From Mariniblastus fucicola (GTDB taxonomy: Bacteria; Planctomycetota; Planctomycetia; Pirellulales; Pirellulaceae), in NCBI RefSeq assembly GCF_008087665.1, contig NZ_CP042912.1, positions 310,001-374,000 on the forward strand: a DNA stretch of 64,000 nt, read 5' to 3'. How positions within the stretch are numbered: the first letter of the stretch is position 1; the number at the start of each line of letters is the position of its first letter. Made by a program: the position numbers and the translations under genes. The notes under the pieces are model-generated. The model searched no databases. It saw only the letters and a list, made by a program, of their open reading frames with translations, and had not been told where the DNA came from. This document shows, in pieces, positions 32,132 through 40,385 of this stretch.

Positions 32132-34495
32132 CTATTCTCTTGTCTTGAGTGCGGACACAAGGTCCAGCGTAGCGATTCGTCGCTGCACGATCCAACCGGA
32201 AATTACAGCCGATCCGGCAACAACCATGCAAGCGAAAGCATAAGTGGAACTGCCGATCACAAATGGAATTCGAAAGCTCTCTGTCGAAAGCCCCTGAATC
32301 AGAATCCACGCCAATCCCATGCCAATCAGACAACCCAGAGGCAGCGCCAAAGCCGTGAACAGGCCAATTTCGCCCAGCAGTACCGTAGAAACTTCAGCGC
32401 GAGTGAATCCGATCACACGCATCGTTGAAAGATCGCGTTTCTGTTCCGAAAGTGAGATGCGAGCGCTGTTGTAAACGACTCCAATTGCAATGATCACGGC
32501 AAACATGATATTGAACGTTCGCATGATCAACATGTTGTCCGCGATTGTTTCCGTAAAACTTTCAATCGTGGCGTCCTTGATCGAAACGTTCCCCACGCCC
32601 GGTCGCGAACGAAGTTCCTGATAGATGTCGTCCTCAAAATTCGGATCGACTTTCAAAAACGCACCCGAGGCAACGGATGACTCTTTGAGAGCCCGGTGCA
32701 GTCGATGTTTGGACATGTACGCGTTCATGCCGCCGAACTCGTCAACCACAGCGGTGACTTCGAGATCCAGCGTCGGACGTTCGTCTTCGAGCACTTCTAC
32801 AGTCACCGAGTCGCCCAAACCACAACCTAGTGTGGACGCAAGTTGACTGTTGAGCATGACCCCGTATTCTGGAATTCGCACCGGATCTTCGTCGCTGTCC
32901 AGCAAGCGAAAAAGTTGCGGATTCAGTTCAAGACCCGTAAGGCCAATCCGTCTCGATCGATGTCCGAACCGAATTCGCGATGGCACGCTACGAATGGCTT
33001 CGCTGGTTTGTACTCCGGGAAGATTGGAAAGTTCGAATACGACTGACTCGGTTGCCGGTTCCACAAACCCGACCGTCAAATCCTGTCGCTGCGCCTTGCG
33101 GAAGTTAAGATCCAGTAGATAGTCGAGCGAATCGCCAGAGAATGCGCCAACGATCAGCACGGCCACCGACATGGCGATGCCGAACACGGAAGCCAGCGAT
33201 TTGATTGGCTTTCTTCTCACGTTGCGAAACACCATTCGCATTGCCGCAGGAAGCAAATGAAGCGGAATCAGTTTGTCCAGGCGTGTTGGACGAAAGTCCG
33301 CTGGTGGTTCGGGACGCATGGCTTCGGCAGGAGGAAGTTTGATCGCTTTTCCCACAGCCAGCCAGGTACCAACGACCGAAATCGTTGTCGTCAGCAACAG
33401 TGCCATCGCGACCGCGCTACGATTGACCTGAGTCGCCAGCGTGGGAAATTTGTAGAATTCGTGATACAGCCCGGTCAGTTTCGTAGCCATCCAATAGCCA
33501 AAGAACGTGCCGATTAACATGCCGCCAATGGAGATGATCAGCACGAGATTCAGGTAATGCATCCCCACTTCAAAATTGGAATAGCCGAACGCTTTGAGTG
33601 CCGCGATCTGTTCACGTTGTTGCGTTATGATTCTGGTAATCACAATGTTCAACAGAAACGCAGCAACTGACAGAAAAATCAGCGGGGCGACCGTTGCCAT
33701 GGTCCTCAGTTGCATTAGTTCGTCGTCGACGAAACGGTGCGAAACGTTGTCATCCCGGTCGTAGGCTCCGGTGCTTCCGAAAGGTTCCAGAATCTGGTCC
33801 AGTCGGTCGATGACTTCATTGCTATCTGAATTCCATGCAAGTTTCAATGAAACGCTGTTGAATGCTCCCGACATATCAAATGCGGCTTCAAGTTCACGTT
33901 CGTTCATCCAAAAGATGCCGAATCGTTTTTTGTCCGGCAGCATCGATCCGCTTTGAATCTGAATGATGTACTCCGGGCAAAGCGCGATGCCGACGATCTT
34001 CAGGCGCTGCAGTTTGCCGTTAATGATGGCTTGCACCGTATCGCCGGGAACGAACTGGTGGACCTCGGCAAACATCTCGGAAACGACGACTTCTCCATCG
34101 CGATCCGGTTCCGGCATTCGGCCGCGGCGAATATAGACCTGGTTGAGTTTGCTTTGCCCGCGATCTGGAATCGAAATCAGCCGTGCCGTTGCCGGCTCGA
34201 CCATGTCGGGAACGTCCAGCAACACCTGGTGGACCAAACGGGTTTCCACTTCCGAGACTCCTTCGATCTCATTGATTCGTTGTTCGACAGAGGCCGGACA
34301 ACGACGCGTGCTCGCAAAAACATCCGCAAATCGAAAGTTGCGATAGAAATTCTCCTGCCCGTCTTTCAGCGTCGCGTAAGCACACATTGCCATGGTGAAC
34401 ACCGCGATCCCGGCGCCGATTACCAGCGAGATCGCCACGATCTGGCCTTTCATCCGGCTGAGATCGCGAAGTAGCTTCTGGTCGAGTTTTCTCAT
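32132..34495 (-). CDS. ABC transporter permease, FtsX/MacB-like with two FtsX domains
   Basis: 787 residues, MRKLDQKLLRDLSRMKGQIV at the start. A first helix and a large extracytoplasmic domain are followed by an FtsX block of three helices (about 255-375), a second helix plus extracytoplasmic domain, and a second FtsX block at the C-terminus (about 665-775). This duplicated plan is that of COG0577/DevC-like permeases rather than four-helix MacB. With the ATPase 10 bases upstream and HlyD 41 bases downstream it forms a tripartite-like exporter. The substrate is unknown. Confidence 0.9.
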   Translation of the reverse strand: MRKLDQKLLRDLSRMKGQIVAISLVIGAGIAVFTMAMCAYATLKDGQENFYRNFRFADVFASTRRCPASVEQRINEIEGVSEVETRLVHQVLLDVPDMVEPATARLISIPDRGQSKLNQVYIRRGRMPEPDRDGEVVVSEMFAEVHQFVPGDTVQAIINGKLQRLKIVGIALCPEYIIQIQSGSMLPDKKRFGIFWMNERELEAAFDMSGAFNSVSLKLAWNSDSNEVIDRLDQILEPFGSTGAYDRDDNVSHRFVDDELMQLRTMATVAPLIFLSVAAFLLNIVITRIITQQREQIAALKAFGYSNFEVGMHYLNLVLIISIGGMLIGTFFGYWMATKLTGLYHEFYKFPTLATQVNRSAVAMALLLTTTISVVGTWLAVGKAIKLPPAEAMRPEPPADFRPTRLDKLIPLHLLPAAMRMVFRNVRRKPIKSLASVFGIAMSVAVLIVGAFSGDSLDYLLDLNFRKAQRQDLTVGFVEPATESVVFELSNLPGVQTSEAIRSVPSRIRFGHRSRRIGLTGLELNPQLFRLLDSDEDPVRIPEYGVMLNSQLASTLGCGLGDSVTVEVLEDERPTLDLEVTAVVDEFGGMNAYMSKHRLHRALKESSVASGAFLKVDPNFEDDIYQELRSRPGVGNVSIKDATIESFTETIADNMLIMRTFNIMFAVIIAIGVVYNSARISLSEQKRDLSTMRVIGFTRAEVSTVLLGEIGLFTALALPLGCLIGMGLAWILIQGLSTESFRIPFVIGSSTYAFACMVVAGSAVISGWIVQRRIATLDLVSALKTRE

Positions 34496-34505
34496 TGCAA
34501 AACTC

Positions 34506-35225
34506 CTACCAGGAAAGCTCGGCGGCGCCTGATTTTGATGCGTTTGTCTTGACGCCGGAAATCTGACCATCAGAAAGTGAAACGACCCGGTCTGCCATCG
34601 CCGAAATCGCCGCGTTGTGCGTAATCACAGCGGTTGTGGTTCCCAACTCCCGATTGATTCGTGCGATTGCCTCCAACACCACGATTCCGGTTTGGACATC
34701 GAGTGCGCCGGTGGGTTCGTCGCACAGCAGCACTTGAGGGCGTTTGGCAATTGCACGCGCGATGGCCACACGTTGCTGTTCGCCACCGGAAAGCTGCGCC
34801 GGAAAGTGATTGGCCCGCTCCTGAAGCTTCACCATCTCCAATGCTTCCAGCGGATCCATTGGGTTGGAAGCGATCTCGGTGACCAGCTCTACATTCTCAC
34901 GCGCTGTCAGACTGGGGATCAGATTGTAGAACTGAAACACAAAACCGACGTGCTTGCGACGAAACTGTGTCAACGCCGCCGGGCTGCTGGCTGTGAGTTC
35001 CTGGTCCTGGTAGAAAACGGAGCCCGCTGTTGGCGTGTCGAGACCTCCCAGAATATTCAGCAGCGTGGACTTCCCGCTTCCCGATGCACCCAACAGGACA
35101 ATGAACTCGCCCTCAACAAGTTCCAGGTCGATGCCTCGTAAAGCGTGAACTTTCACGTCGCCCATTTCGTAGACCTTGGTCACACCTTTGGTCCGAAACA
35201 CGGATCCAGTTTTTATCACGTTCAC
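34506..35225 (-). CDS. ABC transporter ATP-binding protein (LolD/MacB type)
   Basis: 239 residues. Walker [11 protein letters not shown]-loop [20 protein letters not shown], signature [19 protein letters not shown], Walker [13 protein letters not shown] and switch His in AVITHN are all intact. The FYNLIP and PTGALD sequences are typical of the LolD/MacB group. Its ATG overlaps the stop of the upstream selenoprotein candidate. Confidence 0.95.
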   Translation of the reverse strand: MNVIKTGSVFRTKGVTKVYEMGDVKVHALRGIDLELVEGEFIVLLGASGSGKSTLLNILGGLDTPTAGSVFYQDQELTASSPAALTQFRRKHVGFVFQFYNLIPSLTARENVELVTEIASNPMDPLEALEMVKLQERANHFPAQLSGGEQQRVAIARAIAKRPQVLLCDEPTGALDVQTGIVVLEAIARINRELGTTTAVITHNAAISAMADRVVSLSDGQISGVKTNASKSGAAELSW

Positions 35226-35782
35226 TCAGACCTTCCTTCAACAATCTGAAAAATGTCTTCGGTCGAAGGATGATCATGGGGGGTTCGGCTGATGTGATGC
35301 ACGCGAACGATCCCGCTGGGGTCGATCAGGACGTCGCCGCCAAGTTGTCGCCAGTCTTCACCGGGTCGGCCTGGCAGGCTGCCTCTGCAAATTTGAAGTA
35401 TGTATTTCAGGACCGAGATCGGGTTGAGAATGCGCCACCAGGAACCTCGCTCCATACCATACTCGCGGTACAACGTCCGCTTTTGGTCGAGGAGCATGGG
35501 CCAATTCAAGTCAGTCGATTGAGCGTAGGCTACGGCCATAAAGTCATTGTCGAAAACAACCAGTTTGATTTCAATGTTCAGTTCGGAGAATCGGTTTTGC
35601 TTTTGCCGCAACTGCGACACATATGATCTGCAGGCCAGTCAGCCAAGATGTCGATGAAACACCAGCAGCAACCATCTTCCCTCGCTGGAACTGAGCTGAT
35701 GGATCTTGCCAGACAAATCCGGCAGCCCGAACGGCACGGCTCTTTTTCCGATAAGCATCGTTTCACTCAACTGATAAGGCAT
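35222..35782 (-). CDS. Peroxiredoxin-like 2 / SelU-type protein with in-frame TGA (candidate selenocysteine)
   Basis: Read through one TGA at 35639-35641, the frame encodes 186 residues: [20 protein letters not shown], then [40 protein letters not shown], and a C-terminal thioredoxin-fold part ending [17 protein letters not shown]. Residue 48 (TGA) falls exactly where AhpC/TSA_2 (PRXL2) proteins have the first Cys of RxxGCxxCR, giving a U-x-x-C motif with Cys51. The part before the TGA and the part after it both look like the family and stay in one frame for 47 and 138 codons. A conventional annotation would give only a truncated 132-residue frame from GTG 35620. It lies 24 bases after the dehydrogenase-like gene and overlaps the ABC ATPase start. 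A nonsense mutation is the alternative. Confidence 0.7.
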
Positions 35783-35806
35783 CAAGGTCACCACGATTCA
35801 CCCGAC

Positions 35807-36757
35807 CTATTGCGGATGTCCGAATCGATCGCCATGAACGCTGGAAGCAAGTTGGCCTTTTGGCTTTTCCACAACTGGATCAGCTGCGAACCTGTCGAGG
35901 CCGGCAAGCGAACTTTCTGAGTACGGTGGACAGAGCGATTGAAGAGACGAAATATCAGACACTCCACGGTCACTCATGTATTTCGTCAGTCCGTCCTTCA
36001 GCACGCCGATTGTTCCGACGCCGTTGTGATACAGAGTCGACGTTACCATCACTGCGTCGGCACCAACAACGATGGCTTTGATGAAATCCTCACAGGAACC
36101 GATTCCGCCGCATGCAATCAACGGCATGTCAGGATACTCGTTTCTTGATCGCAAGATCGATTCAAGGCTACTGACAACCGAACCTGGCGGGGACAGTCCC
36201 CATTTGGTTGACAGGCTCAGGCTGTCGAGTGCGATGTCGACGACAGGCGGCTTGCCGAACATGATCAAACCTTCCGCAAAAGGCCGCAGCCGTTTTGCCA
36301 GATGGCTGATGCTGGTAAAGTTCGAAGTCAGTTTCACGAAGATCGGCAGTTCCGTTTGTTCGTCAGCGTTTCGAATCGCGTCCACGAGGCCGTCTTCAAT
36401 CTCTCGCGGGTCGGTAACACCTGAAAGTCCGCGGCGCTCGATACTGATTTCGATCGCGGAGATTCCCGCCGACTCAAGACGCGCAGGCAAGTCAAACCAG
36501 TCCACGCCTGAATTAATGGGGACTCTTAAACTCGCGAAAGTCGGGATCGTCGACGCAACGGCGTCTTCAATCTGCCGAAAGAAGTCAGCTTCGTCGAACT
36601 GTTGTGTTGGATCCACCGATGGCAAGGCGATGGCGCCGACATGATTGTCGATCATCGAAATCCTCAGCGGCTCTTCCGTCGTCATAGGGCACGAGCCGAC
36701 GATGATCGGAGACTGAAGTTCCAGCGTTCCCAGACGAGTTGTTAGGTCGATAGACAT
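35807..36757 (-). CDS. Dihydroorotate dehydrogenase-like FMN protein
   Basis: 316 residues, a PyrD-like TIM barrel: LGTLELQSPIIVGSCPMT at the start, VKLTSNFTSISHLAKRL, then LIACGGIGSCEDFIKAIVVGADAVMV, the FMN-phosphate site. The orotate-binding Asn motifs of true PyrD are not clear, and the tail differs. Such non-biosynthetic DHOD-like proteins occur with redox proteins; the substrate is unknown. It is the first gene of the operon and has a sigma-54 promoter candidate at 36841-36856. Confidence 0.85.
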   Translation of the reverse strand: MSIDLTTRLGTLELQSPIIVGSCPMTTEEPLRISMIDNHVGAIALPSVDPTQQFDEADFFRQIEDAVASTIPTFASLRVPINSGVDWFDLPARLESAGISAIEISIERRGLSGVTDPREIEDGLVDAIRNADEQTELPIFVKLTSNFTSISHLAKRLRPFAEGLIMFGKPPVVDIALDSLSLSTKWGLSPPGSVVSSLESILRSRNEYPDMPLIACGGIGSCEDFIKAIVVGADAVMVTSTLYHNGVGTIGVLKDGLTKYMSDRGVSDISSLQSLCPPYSESSLAGLDRFAADPVVEKPKGQLASSVHGDRFGHPQ

Positions 36758-36840
36758 AGTTGCTCGATTTGTTGGATTGATAGGTCAGTGAAGTCAGCGA
36801 TCAGATCGGCCAGCCGGACCAGTCAGCCAATTCAATACAA

Positions 36841-36856
36841 AGCAATCGCCATGCCG
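36841..36856 (-). promoter_or_regulatory. Candidate sigma-54 promoter P14
   Basis: The minus strand reads CGGCATG-GCGA-TTGCT. GG, GC and spacing are kept; two other positions deviate. The predicted start near 36830 would serve the operon dehydrogenase-like, selenoprotein candidate, ABC ATPase, permease, HlyD. Confidence 0.6.
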
Positions 36857-36959
36857 AATCGCATTGGTTGGTCAATCACCTTTCATTCTGACGCGGATGT
36901 GATACTTCAGTTGCACGGTGTGCGGAATGGCCCAATCCTCTGGATTGTGCAGCGCCGAC

Positions 36960-36975
36960 CGTGCCGTCTCGCACA
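36960..36975. promoter_or_regulatory. Candidate activator site between P14 and P15
   Basis: CGTGC-CGTCTC-GCACA matches the dyad at 9 of 10 positions, 104 bases from P14 and 32 from P15. Confidence 0.5.
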
Positions 36976-37006
36976 ACTACCCGCTGTTGAAGTCGCGTTT
37001 CATGGT

Positions 37007-37022
37007 CGGCCTTCTGTTTGCA
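37007..37022 (+). promoter_or_regulatory. Candidate sigma-54 promoter P15
   Basis: CGGCCTT-CTGT-TTGCA has the GG/GC spacing and a perfect -12 element but a poor -24 flank. The predicted start near 37033 is 52 bases ahead of the CBS ATG. It is among the weaker calls. Confidence 0.45.
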
Positions 37023-37084
37023 CACGTTTCATTCGCGATCACGGGCGAATCAACCATGCAAAGTAATCCAATGGAGTTAGACCA

Positions 37085-37594
37085 ATGGCAAAACTGACAG
37101 AAGTCAAGGTGGGCGATGTGATGGCGACGGAAATCATCGTCATCAATGAAGCAGACAAATTGGAAAAGGTCTCTACTGTTTTCGATGAAAGAGATATCAA
37201 CGCTGCACCTGTTGTTGATTCAGAGGGGCGATGTGTCGGGATTATCACCAGCCACGACCTCGTCGAATACGAATCTCGAAAGAAGACCATGGAGGAAGTT
37301 CGCAGCAGCGACTCAAACCAAGATCTTGGCGACTGTTGGGAACAGAGCATGTTTCGATTGCCGGGATTCCTGTTTGACGAAGTCGGATTTCACATGAGCA
37401 AACTTCATGAGCAAATCGGTATCGACGACTGTCTCGATCAGGTGGCTCGCAACATGTGTCGAAAGCACATTCATCATGTCGTCGTGCTGGATGTTCACCA
37501 GAAACCGGTGGGGCTAATGTCGTCCCTTGATTTGTTGGGCGTGCTGATCGATGAACCCGTATGCCGCTCGCCCAGTTCGTTGCGTTCGAATTGA
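37085..37594 (+). CDS. CBS-pair protein
   Basis: 169 residues with two CBS motifs (about 9-65 and 105-160). The first ends APVVDSEGRCVGIITSHDLV and the second HHVVVLDVHQKPVGLMSSLD. A variable 40-residue insert (SNQDLGDCWEQSMFRLPGF) between them also occurs, in related form, in the Usp-CBS fusion at 38184-39158 (FEADEFGQFRCGNIDFG). The ATG at 37085 follows a GGAG. It is monocistronic and faces a usp gene across a terminator. Confidence 0.92.
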   Translation: MAKLTEVKVGDVMATEIIVINEADKLEKVSTVFDERDINAAPVVDSEGRCVGIITSHDLVEYESRKKTMEEVRSSDSNQDLGDCWEQSMFRLPGFLFDEVGFHMSKLHEQIGIDDCLDQVARNMCRKHIHHVVVLDVHQKPVGLMSSLDLLGVLIDEPVCRSPSSLRSN

Positions 37595-37621
37595 ACGCGA
37601 ATCTTGCCAGCACAGGTTCAC

Positions 37622-37649
37622 AAAAAAACGCGACCCGTCGAGGATCGCG
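37622..37649 (-). terminator. Rho-independent terminator of the usp operon
   Basis: An 8-base stem (37642-37649 with 37629-37636, one G-U pair), 5-base loop, then seven T on the minus strand. It begins 37 bases after the usp stop at 37686. It may also slow transcripts from the convergent CBS gene. Confidence 0.85.
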
Positions 37650-37685
37650 AAATTCGCAAATTTACTGTTTGAGTTTTTGAACGGT

Positions 37686-38132
37686 TCAGGCTTCGCTCTC
37701 GTCTTTTCGTAAAACCAGCACGGGACACGGAGACAAACGAACGACTCGTTCAGCAACGGAGCCAAGTAACATTCGTGTCAGACCGGAACGGCCGTGAGAA
37801 GAAATCACGACAAGTCCAGCGTCAGATTCCTTGGCAAGGTCTGCAATCTCGCTGCCCGGATCCCCAAATACGGCCTTGAACAGCAACCCTTCTGGCAAAT
37901 CATGGGCTCTGCAGGCTTCATCAAAAGACTTGCGAAGATTCTTTGTGACGGATTCCTCAGTGAGCGTCCCCCAGATAACAGCCGGATCGGACGTTGTCGG
38001 ATAAGGCGTCACATGCACAACCACAATTTTATCTGGTGAGTCAACCATTTCCAGGGTCGACTTTAGCGCCGCAATTGACATTTCTGAAAAGTCCCAAGGG
38101 ACGATCACGGATTTGTTCAGGTACTTATTCAT
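37686..38132 (-). CDS. Universal stress protein (UspA family)
   Basis: 148 residues, MNKYLNKSVIVPWDFSEMSI at the start, ATP signature SSHGRSGLTRMLLGSVAERVV, last strand CPVLVLRKDESEA. It is very close in plan to the Usp at 230-661 (IVVPWDYEEMS, CPVLILRD). The ATG at 38132 was chosen by that alignment. Last gene of the operon VIT, cytochrome, Usp-CBS, Usp, with a clear terminator behind it. Confidence 0.94.
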   Translation of the reverse strand: MNKYLNKSVIVPWDFSEMSIAALKSTLEMVDSPDKIVVVHVTPYPTTSDPAVIWGTLTEESVTKNLRKSFDEACRAHDLPEGLLFKAVFGDPGSEIADLAKESDAGLVVISSHGRSGLTRMLLGSVAERVVRLSPCPVLVLRKDESEA

Positions 38133-38183
38133 TGCAGTTTCCAATTCGAATCGATGTAAATGGTTTGTTGTCAACAGGTTGAT

Positions 38184-39158
38184 CTAGTTCTGGTTTGCTT
38201 GTGTCGCCTTCGGCATATCCGCGGCATCGATGATGCCAACGGGATGATCGTCTTCGTCTAGGACCAACAGGTGGTGAATGTCCGGGTTAGCGGCAAACTG
38301 TTTTCTTGCAGCTTCAATGGACTCATTATTGCGTACCGAAATCACTTCGCTGGTCATGTGCCGTTCGACGTTGCCAAAGTCAATATTTCCACAGCGGAAT
38401 TGCCCGAATTCGTCTGCTTCGAACATTTCACTGATAACGGACTGGTCTCCGGACTCATAGCGACGTTTGAGATTCTGGAACGTCTCGATATCAGTGGTAG
38501 TTAAAATTCCAACGCACTTATTCTCGCAGTCGACAACGGGCACGCCCGTCTCGCCCGCTTTCTTTAGTTGCCGAAGAACGGCTTCGATAGAGTCATCACC
38601 GTTTGCTGGGGAAACCTGATGCATGACCTCGGTAACGAAGTTTCCATCTGTCACCGGGATAGCCATGACTCGTGATTCGTCGTCAGAGTTGGCAACCGTT
38701 TCCGAGCCATCATCCGTTTTCGATTCGGTCGTTTCGCCAGATTTGAATCCCTTGACCAGGATGACGGGGCACTTGGCGTGACGCAGCACGTATTCGGCGA
38801 CGCTTCCCATCAGGAAACGGAAAATGCCGCTGCGTCCGTGAGTGCTCATGATGCACAGGTCCGCATCCTTGGTTGCATGTACGATGCGTGGGCCAGGGTT
38901 CCCTTCGATCGACTTGTGTTCAAATTCGACAGACTCGTCCGTCGGTTTGATGTTCTTCAGTCGTTCCAGGTCGGCCTCGAGTTGTCGAGCCATCTCCTCG
39001 GCTGGATACATTCCGTCTACTGCCAACAGCGTTGGTTCGACGTACAGAAAACAGATGGATGCATCTTCATCCATTGCCAATCGGGTCGCAAAGTTCAGCG
39101 ATTCAAGGCTGTTGTCCGAAAGGTCGACGGGAAACAGGATTCTTTTCTTCGATGACAT
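38184..39158 (-). CDS. Universal stress domain fused to a CBS pair
   Basis: 324 residues. Residues 1-148 are a Usp (MSSKKRILFPVDLSDNSLES, then STHGRSGIFRFLMGSVAEYVL and CPVILVKG). An acidic linker follows (about 150-175). Residues 180-318 form a CBS pair (GVPVVDCENKCVGILTTTDIE and IHHLLVLDEDDHPVGIIDAAD, abbreviated). AAGGAG precedes the ATG at 39158. Both modules bind adenine nucleotides in known families, so the fusion looks like an energy sensor. It sits 22 bases after the cytochrome gene. Confidence 0.93.
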   Translation of the reverse strand: MSSKKRILFPVDLSDNSLESLNFATRLAMDEDASICFLYVEPTLLAVDGMYPAEEMARQLEADLERLKNIKPTDESVEFEHKSIEGNPGPRIVHATKDADLCIMSTHGRSGIFRFLMGSVAEYVLRHAKCPVILVKGFKSGETTESKTDDGSETVANSDDESRVMAIPVTDGNFVTEVMHQVSPANGDDSIEAVLRQLKKAGETGVPVVDCENKCVGILTTTDIETFQNLKRRYESGDQSVISEMFEADEFGQFRCGNIDFGNVERHMTSEVISVRNNESIEAARKQFAANPDIHHLLVLDEDDHPVGIIDAADMPKATQANQN

Positions 39159-39180
39159 TATCAGCTCCTTCAAGCGTGGG

Positions 39181-39588
39181 CTACTTTTCCAGTTTATGCG
39201 ATTGCCGAACGCTGCGGTGACACCGCACACAGTTAAGCGTTACCTCAAAGTGTGCAATTGTCGCGCCGTCGAGATTCTCTTTTTTGCTTTCGTCACGAAG
39301 TCGCTGGACCGACTGCCGAAACAGGTCGCTGGAATCGAGATACGACTGGTTGGTGACGATGTTCCAGTCAGCTTCATGGCTGAGCAACGTCAGGCGATCG
39401 GCGGCTTGTGAGATCTGAGAGAAGTCTTCTACGGCCAGGCCTTCGATGATGTCGCTCATGTAGTCCAGTTTCTTCCGCATGAACTTCGAAGAGGATCTCT
39501 CTGTCGTTTGGTCCTGCATGGCGAACAACCCGGCTGTCACACCTAGAACCACGGTCAGCGAAACGAGAAGCAGTTTGTATTTCATCAT
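39181..39588 (-). CDS. Small secreted c-type cytochrome (cytochrome c'-like)
   Basis: 135 residues: signal peptide (MMKYKLLLVSLTVVLGVTAG plus LFAMQ), a helical body, and a CVRCH heme motif near the C-terminus (about 121-125). A C-terminal CxxCH on a four-helix type body is the class II cytochrome c' arrangement. Such proteins bind NO or pass electrons. AAGGA precedes the start. It lies between the VIT transporter and the Usp-CBS gene in one operon. Confidence 0.85.
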   Translation of the reverse strand: MMKYKLLLVSLTVVLGVTAGLFAMQDQTTERSSSKFMRKKLDYMSDIIEGLAVEDFSQISQAADRLTLLSHEADWNIVTNQSYLDSSDLFRQSVQRLRDESKKENLDGATIAHFEVTLNCVRCHRSVRQSHKLEK

Positions 39589-39625
39589 TCATTCCTTTTT
39601 AACTTTGACATTTGATTCAGGGTTC

Positions 39626-40366
39626 TTATGAGATGACGCCGCGAAGAAACCAGCTGACGAGAAACGCCAGCAACGCAGCGATTCCACCAAGCAATAACGT
39701 TTCCAGACCAGACCAGTACCATTTCTGTTCGACGAAAACGGATTTGGCGGCTCCCACAAAAAAGAATGCGAACGCGGTCAGTACGAGACTGACGGAATAG
39801 GTCCACAGCGATTCAGTCGGCACCACCAACCCGAACATAAACGCAATCAACGGCAGTAGCCCTACGATGAAGAATGCGAAGAATGTTGTCAGGGCAGCCT
39901 TCAGCGCGGATGGGCTTTCGAGAGACATGCCCAATTCGTCAACCAGCATCGTGTTGATCCACTGGTTCTCGTCAGACGTGATGACTTCGACGACGCGTTC
40001 GAGGACTTCGCCATCGAAGCCTTTGGCGGCGAAGATTTGTCGGATCTCTTCACGTTCGCCTTCCGGAACCAGTTTGATGTGCCGAGCTTCCATCGCACGG
40101 GCCTTTTCCAGCAACTGCTGATCGGTGCGCGTGCCCAGAAAATTGCTCGCGGCCATGCTGAATCCATCGCCTAACAGGTTGGCCATACCGAGAACCACGA
40201 CGACTTGGGGTGGTAGTCCGGCGCCGGCGACGCTGGTGACGACAGCGAAGGTGGTGACTGTGCCGTCAATGGCTCCGTAAACAAAGTCGCGCAAATAGCT
40301 GTGTTTGGAAGTCCCGGATAAACGCTTGGCGATGGAGGCAGGATCGTGATCGTGTTCGAGAGGCAT
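39626..40366 (-). CDS. VIT1/CCC1-family iron or manganese transporter
   Basis: 246 residues. After a His-rich start (MPLEHDHDPAS) come LRDFVYGAIDGTVTTFAVVT, the VIT family first helix, then GMANLLGDGFSMAASNFLGT and a charged metal-binding domain of Glu-rich helices (about 85-150). Three more helices end in VSWFLRG. Relatives move Fe2+ or Mn2+ out of the cytosol. The sigma-54 promoter at 40386-40401 predicts a transcript start near 40375, which leaves ATG 40366 or 40372; ATG 40381 would be too early. First gene of the operon. Confidence 0.9.
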   Translation of the reverse strand: MPLEHDHDPASIAKRLSGTSKHSYLRDFVYGAIDGTVTTFAVVTSVAGAGLPPQVVVVLGMANLLGDGFSMAASNFLGTRTDQQLLEKARAMEARHIKLVPEGEREEIRQIFAAKGFDGEVLERVVEVITSDENQWINTMLVDELGMSLESPSALKAALTTFFAFFIVGLLPLIAFMFGLVVPTESLWTYSVSLVLTAFAFFFVGAAKSVFVEQKWYWSGLETLLLGGIAALLAFLVSWFLRGVIS

Positions 40367-40385
40367 GTTCATGCTTTCCATAACT

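Larger units (their letters stand above)
36758..37084. other. Divergent regulatory region without a gene
   Basis: This 327-base gap between the dehydrogenase-like and CBS genes holds no credible reading frame. It contains two divergent sigma-54 promoter candidates (36841-36856 and 37007-37022), a dyad at 36960-36975, and a short GCAC-GGT-GTGC palindrome near 36913. Confidence 0.6.

Noticed and set aside
35222-35620. Treating the peroxiredoxin-like gene as a short 132-residue protein from GTG 35620
   Set aside because: That start lies inside the thioredoxin fold, after the active-site motif; the upstream in-frame sequence clearly continues the family.
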